A stretch of 64,000 nt of DNA from Sphingopyxis flava (GTDB lineage: Bacteria; Pseudomonadota; Alphaproteobacteria; Sphingomonadales; Sphingomonadaceae), in assembly GCF_900168005.1 (NCBI RefSeq), contig NZ_FUYP01000012.1:1-64000 (forward strand). The letters are read 5' to 3'. The notes beneath the pieces were generated by a model. That model saw only the letters and a list, made by a program, of their open reading frames with translations, made no database searches and was not told the origin of the DNA. The position numbers and the translations under genes are program-made. Positions 59,608 to 64,000 of the stretch are shown one piece after another; position 1 is the first letter of the stretch, and every line of letters starts with the position of its first letter.

Positions 59608-62394
59608 ATGAAATCATCTTCCCTTCTTGCTGCCCGTCTTTTGCGTACCAGCGCGCTCGGGGTTTCACTCGCGGTTGCTGCGGCCGCGGCGCCCGCCTTT
59701 GCGCAGGACACGGCCGCCGATGATTCCTCAGGCGACGTCATCGTCGTCACTGCGCAGGGCCGCGCGCAGCTGCTTTCCGACGTTCCGGTCGCCATCTCGG
59801 CGGTGGGCGCCGAGGCGATGCAGAACAGCGGGGCCAACGACATCCGCCAGCTCAACCAGGTCGCGCCGTCGCTGCTCGTGTCGTCAACCGGCAGCGAGGC
59901 CAACGGGTCGGCGCGTATCCGCGGTATCGGCACTGTCGGCGACAACCCCGGCCTCGAAAGCTCGGTCCCGGTCTTTATCGACGGCGTTTATCGTTCGCGT
60001 TCAGGTATTGGCCTCAACGAGCTCGGCGAGCTCGACCGCGTCGAGGTCCAGCGCGGGCCGCAGGGCACGCTGGGCGGACGCAACTCGTCAGCGGGCCTCA
60101 TCAGCATCTATTCGAAAAAGCCCGAATTCACCTTCGGCGGAACCGGCGAGGTCACCTATGGCAATTATGACTATTGGCGCGCCGCCGCGAGCGTGACCGG
60201 GCCGATCAGCGACACGCTCGCCGCTCGCCTCGACGGGGTTTGGGTCAAGCGCGACGGCTTCTACAAGGATCCGGCGAACAACACCGATATCAATGACCGC
60301 GACCGCTATTTCCTGCGCGGCCAGCTGTTGTTCGAACCAACCGACGCGCTGTCGATCCGGCTGATCGCCGACTATACCTTCCGCGACGAGAAATGCTGCG
60401 GCGCGATCTATATCGACAACAGCGTCAATCCCTATATCGGCGACCTCAATAATCCCGGAATTCCCGCAACGCCGACGACGAACAGCATCACGCAAGTTCT
60501 GATCGATCTCGGCCAGGATCCGGGCGCTTTCAATCAAGGCTATCAGCGGACCCTGTCGGTTACGCCGGGCCGCAGCTACGCTGGCAAGACCAAGGATTAC
60601 GGCTTTTCGGGCCAGATCGATTATGATTTTGGCGGCGCAACGCTGACCTCGATTACCGCCTATCGCGAATACCGGTCAAGCCAGGCCGGCGACCTCGATT
60701 ACGGCTCGGTCGACATTCTTTATCGTGCCGACGATCCGGACGCCTATCGCCAGTTCCACACTTTCACTCAGGAAGTGCGGCTGAACGGCGAGGCCTTCAA
60801 TGGCAAGCTCGACTGGCTCATCGGCGGTTTCTACGCCAACGAGAAGCTGACGGTACGCGATAATATTCGCTTCGGCACACAATATGGCCGCTTTGCTAGC
60901 TGCCGTATCGTTTCGGGCGGCGGACTTGCGGGTCTTTATTCGCCCAACAGTCCGCTGTGCGCCGTCCCCGGCGTCGGTCCCGCGACAATCGCCGCCGCCA
61001 GCGGCGCGTCGGGCCCCGACATCATCGCCGCCTTCAATCTGCTGGACGGGCTCAGCGACCTTGGCAGCATCAATGATCGCTATTATCAGAATGACACCAA
61101 CTGGGCACTGTTCACCCACAATATTTTCCACGTCACCGACACGATCGATTTCACCTTCGGCCTGCGGTACACCCACGACAAGAAGAAGTTCTCGGCAAGC
61201 TTCACCAACGACAATGTGGTCTGCCCACAGGTCCAGGGGCTGGTGCTTGACGACCTGACGAGCGCGACATCGAACGCAACCGCCAAGGCGCTTGCCGGCG
61301 GACTGATCGGCCTTGCTTGTCAGGGCAATTCGACGGCCGAACTCAATGGCGTGTCGATCAATGACCAGCGAAGCGAGGACGAGTTCACCGGAACGGCGAT
61401 CCTGTCGTGGAAGCCGACCCCGGACCTTCTGGTCTATGCGAGCTATGCGCGCGGCTACAAGGCGGGCGGCTTCAATCTTGACCGCTCGGCACTGAAATCC
61501 CCTATCATTCCTTTCGGCGGACAGGCAGGCACGCAGGCGCTCGTAGGAAACCTGCAGTTCGACCCCGAACTGGTGAACAGCTATGAGCTGGGCGCCAAAT
61601 ATGCGACGGGGCCGTTCAGCGTGGGGCTGGCTCTCTTCCGGTCTGACTTCAAAAATTTCCAGCTCAACACCTTCAACGGATCGACCTATATCGTCCAGAT
61701 GATCAACGGTTGCTCGAGCGATCTGGGGGGTGCCGACCGCGATCAGAGCAAGTTCGCGGGCGCGCCCAATTATAATGCAGCTGCGGCGACCACGGGCGCC
61801 TGTCCCGCTGATGACGTGAGCTGGGGCGTGCGCTCACAGGGGTTCGAGCTTGAGGCCTCGCTGGTTCCCGCGCGCAGCTTCCGCATGACTGCGGGCCTGA
61901 CCTATGCCCGAACCAAATATCGCGACAATCTCGTGGGCAACAGCAGTGGGGAACCGCTCGATCAGGCGCTGCGCAAGCTGCCGGGCGACAATATGTCGAA
62001 CGCGCCTGAACTGGTTGCGACCGGCAGCGTCGCGTGGACGCCCGAGATCGGCAGCAGCGGACTGACCGGCCTCGTCTATCTCGATGGCCGCCTCTCGAGC
62101 GACTATAACACCGGCTCCGACCTGTTCCCGCAGAAGGAGCAGGACGGCTATGCGATCGTCAACGCGCGCGTCGGCGTGCGCGGTCCAGGCGAGCGCTGGG
62201 CGCTGGAGCTATGGGCGCAGAATTTGTTCAACAAGCAATATGCACAGGTTGCCTTCAACTCGCCCTTCCAGGAAGGCGCGACGTCGACTGGCGCCGCCTT
62301 CGCTGACCCTCAATTTCCTGGCGGAGGCCAGATCTTCTCGCAGTTCCTGGCGGAGCCCAGGACCTATGGCGTGACGCTGCGCGGCAAATTCTGA
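59608..62394 (+). CDS. TonB-dependent outer-membrane receptor (second copy)
   Basis: A 928-residue receptor. The signal peptide is cut after AFA (32/33). A TonB-box-like DVIVVTA and the plug domain (LLSDVPVAISAVG, VEVQRGPQGTLGGRNSSAGLISIYSK) come next, then a long barrel ending with an aromatic residue (TLRGKF). It is larger than the first receptor, with long loops containing cysteine pairs. The ligand is unknown. GAGGAG lies about seven bases upstream of the ATG and a terminator follows, so it is monocistronic. Confidence 0.94.
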   Translation: MKSSSLLAARLLRTSALGVSLAVAAAAAPAFAQDTAADDSSGDVIVVTAQGRAQLLSDVPVAISAVGAEAMQNSGANDIRQLNQVAPSLLVSSTGSEANGSARIRGIGTVGDNPGLESSVPVFIDGVYRSRSGIGLNELGELDRVEVQRGPQGTLGGRNSSAGLISIYSKKPEFTFGGTGEVTYGNYDYWRAAASVTGPISDTLAARLDGVWVKRDGFYKDPANNTDINDRDRYFLRGQLLFEPTDALSIRLIADYTFRDEKCCGAIYIDNSVNPYIGDLNNPGIPATPTTNSITQVLIDLGQDPGAFNQGYQRTLSVTPGRSYAGKTKDYGFSGQIDYDFGGATLTSITAYREYRSSQAGDLDYGSVDILYRADDPDAYRQFHTFTQEVRLNGEAFNGKLDWLIGGFYANEKLTVRDNIRFGTQYGRFASCRIVSGGGLAGLYSPNSPLCAVPGVGPATIAAASGASGPDIIAAFNLLDGLSDLGSINDRYYQNDTNWALFTHNIFHVTDTIDFTFGLRYTHDKKKFSASFTNDNVVCPQVQGLVLDDLTSATSNATAKALAGGLIGLACQGNSTAELNGVSINDQRSEDEFTGTAILSWKPTPDLLVYASYARGYKAGGFNLDRSALKSPIIPFGGQAGTQALVGNLQFDPELVNSYELGAKYATGPFSVGLALFRSDFKNFQLNTFNGSTYIVQMINGCSSDLGGADRDQSKFAGAPNYNAAAATTGACPADDVSWGVRSQGFELEASLVPARSFRMTAGLTYARTKYRDNLVGNSSGEPLDQALRKLPGDNMSNAPELVATGSVAWTPEIGSSGLTGLVYLDGRLSSDYNTGSDLFPQKEQDGYAIVNARVGVRGPGERWALELWAQNLFNKQYAQVAFNSPFQEGATSTGAAFADPQFPGGGQIFSQFLAEPRTYGVTLRGKF

Positions 62395-62420
62395 TCGCAC
62401 AGCTTCGCTGAAAGAAGGGG

Positions 62421-62460
62421 CCGCCCGCTTTCCTTGCGGCAAGCGGGCGGTCGCTTTTTT
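62421..62460 (+). terminator. Rho-independent terminator of the second TonB receptor gene
   Basis: A perfect 10-bp stem (CCGCCCGCTT at 62421-62430 with its complement at 62441-62450), a ten-base loop and, a few bases later, six Ts (62455-62460). Confidence 0.92.
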
Positions 62461-62498
62461 GTGGCGTCTTTTTCGCGCCATGTCTTAGGCTCCGCGGC

Positions 62499-64000
62499 AT
62501 GTTTGCAATCGACTCCCTGCTCGTCAAAATCGCCCTGATCGGGGTCATCGGCATCGGCGCCCAGTGGATCGCGTGGCGCACCGGACGGCCGGCGATTGCA
62601 CTGATGCTGATCGCGGGCATCATTGCCGGCCCGGTTCTGGGGCTCCTCCACCCTGAGCAGGATTTCGGCGCGCTGCGAGAACCGATGATCAAGCTCGCGG
62701 TCGCGGTTATCCTCTTCGAGGGCGGGCTGACCTTGAAGTTTCGCGAGCTTCGCCACGCTGGCGTCGCGGTGTTCATGCTCGTCTTCGTCGGCGTGCCAGT
62801 AGGCTGGGCGCTCGGCACCGCAGCCGCCTATTACGGGGCAGGCCTGCCGCTCGAGATCGCAGCGCTGTTCGGCGGCATCATGGTCGTCACGGGTCCGACG
62901 GTGGTCGTGCCGCTGCTCCGCTCGCTCAATATTACCCCGCGCGTCAAGCATATGCTGAAATGGGAAGCCATCGTGAACGACCCGATCGGGGCGCTGCTCG
63001 CGGTTGGTATCTACGCCTATATCACTCACGGCGGTGCGCAGGCGAACGGCATCGCCATTGCCACCGACGTCGTCGCGGCGAGCGTGCTCGCAATGCTGAT
63101 CGGCGGCGGCGCGGCTTTCACCCTGACCTCCGCTTTCGTACGGGGGTGGGTGCCAGAATATCTGAAGGCGCCGGTTCTGCTGACCACGGTGATCGCGGCC
63201 TTCGTCTTTGCCGATGTGATCATGCACGAAACCGGCCTGATCACCGTCACCGTGATGGGCGTGGTGATGGCGAACCGCGAAACCGACTCAAGCCACATGC
63301 TGCTGCGCTTCAAGGAGGATCTGACCGTCCTCCTCGTGTCGGGCGTATTCATCATTCTTTCGGCAACGCTCGATTGGACCGTGGTGACCAATTTCCAGGC
63401 GCGCTTTGTCGTCTTCCTGGTCCTGCTGCTGTTCGTCGTGCGTCCGCTGACGATCATGTTCGCCCTGCTCTTCACACGCATTCCGTTCAAGGAGCGACTT
63501 TTCGTCGCGTGGATCGCGCCACGCGGTATCGTCGCCGCAGCGGTAACCGGCCTGTTCGCGCTGCGCCTGTCCGACTATGGCATCCCGGGCGCCGAGGCGC
63601 TGGTGCCGCTTTCCTTTGCGGTGGTGATCGCGACAATCTTTGCCCACGGCTTCACAGCCGCTCCCTTCGCTCGCTGGCTGGGGCTCGACCGCGGCAAGGG
63701 CGACGGCGTGCTGCTCGTCGGGGCCAACAGCTGGACGGTCGCCTTTGCCCAGTTCATCAAGGCGCAGGGGCGCGACGTACTCATCGCCGACACGAGCCTG
63801 TTTGCGCTGCGCCGCGCGCGGCGCGCCGGTCTGCCGGTCTATCACGGCGACATATTGGACGAGACGCATGACGACCGGCTCGACATGGGCCGTTATCAGC
63901 AGCTGATCGCGGCGACCGACAATGACGCCTATAACGCACTGGTGTGCAGCGAGCTGGCGCCCGAGGTCGGGCATGACCGGGTCAGCCGAATGATCGGCGT
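62499..64000 (+). CDS. CPA1-type sodium/proton antiporter, C-terminus beyond the window
   Basis: A cation/proton antiporter whose first 500 residues are in the window with no stop before the edge. The N-terminal part has about 12 membrane segments and CPA1-type features: GGIMVVTGPTVVVPLLR with the TP motif, WEAIVNDPIGALLAVG with the ND pair, and APRGIVAAAVTGLFAL. After about residue 400 comes a Rossmann-like region (DGVLLVGANSWTVAFAQFIKAQGRDVLIADT), like a TrkA-N nucleotide-binding domain. Such tails can gate transport. ATG 62499 has no clear binding site. Confidence 0.88.
   Translation, partial: MFAIDSLLVKIALIGVIGIGAQWIAWRTGRPAIALMLIAGIIAGPVLGLLHPEQDFGALREPMIKLAVAVILFEGGLTLKFRELRHAGVAVFMLVFVGVPVGWALGTAAAYYGAGLPLEIAALFGGIMVVTGPTVVVPLLRSLNITPRVKHMLKWEAIVNDPIGALLAVGIYAYITHGGAQANGIAIATDVVAASVLAMLIGGGAAFTLTSAFVRGWVPEYLKAPVLLTTVIAAFVFADVIMHETGLITVTVMGVVMANRETDSSHMLLRFKEDLTVLLVSGVFIILSATLDWTVVTNFQARFVVFLVLLLFVVRPLTIMFALLFTRIPFKERLFVAWIAPRGIVAAAVTGLFALRLSDYGIPGAEALVPLSFAVVIATIFAHGFTAAPFARWLGLDRGKGDGVLLVGANSWTVAFAQFIKAQGRDVLIADTSLFALRRARRAGLPVYHGDILDETHDDRLDMGRYQQLIAATDNDAYNALVCSELAPEVGHDRVSRMIG

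Overview
This window looks like chromosomal DNA of a GC-rich alphaproteobacterium, most likely of the order Sphingomonadales (a Sphingopyxis/Sphingomonas-like organism). This is inferred from gene content: an RNase E with an acidic insertion inside its S1 domain, very large TonB-dependent receptors beside a TPR-sulfotransferase gene, rpsT directly upstream of dnaA, and many GTG/TTG starts with 1-4 nt gene overlaps. I recognise no rRNA, tRNA, insertion sequence, prophage or CRISPR array. The right-hand gene runs off the window, and a gene may run off the left edge.

Layout. 0.3-15.4 kb is mainly housekeeping: secB, murJ, trpS, a DUF4136 lipoprotein, dnaA and rpsT (reverse), mutM (reverse), ubiE-ubiB, a ccdAB-type toxin-antitoxin pair, coaBC-dut-thiF-like-dsrE-like, then reverse prfB with a lipobox-bearing methyltransferase. 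15.4-22 kb (reverse) holds PBP1A, a TetR/PLP-enzyme/FAD-oxidase operon and a cell-wall amidase. 22.6-30.3 kb (forward) holds rne, an M48 protease with TPRs, a DsbA-like protein with an unusual cytoplasmic N-terminal extension, and a TPR-sulfotransferase.

30.4-42 kb is the most accessory-looking part. It has a TonB receptor, an APC permease, and a reverse operon of Rieske oxygenase, FAD monooxygenase and a PYROXD2-like oxidoreductase. A divergent TetR gene and a perfect 9-4-9 inverted repeat sit at the operon's start. A malonyltransferase-like acyltransferase and a single-chain E1 alpha/beta 2-oxoacid dehydrogenase follow. No electron-transfer partner for the oxygenase and no E2/E3 for the E1 is in the window. 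The best candidate for an undescribed system is this cluster: an oxidative catabolic module next to a keto-acid/acyl-transfer module.

42.2-49.5 kb is one tight forward run of eight overlapping genes (DUF4129, DUF4350, MoxR ATPase, DUF58, SpoIIM-like, RDD, nitroreductase, lipoprotein), which looks like a MoxR-type membrane complex. 50-64 kb holds gyrB (apparently leaderless), rlpA-like, glutaminase, a TonB-like protein, a DEXH helicase and PdeM-type phosphoesterase of the ligase-associated DNA-repair set with a double-domain aspartic protease between them, a second TonB receptor, and the start of a CPA1 antiporter with a TrkA-N-like tail.

All functions come from reading motifs and overall sequence character. 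No database search was run, so gene symbols are given only where the family is unmistakable.
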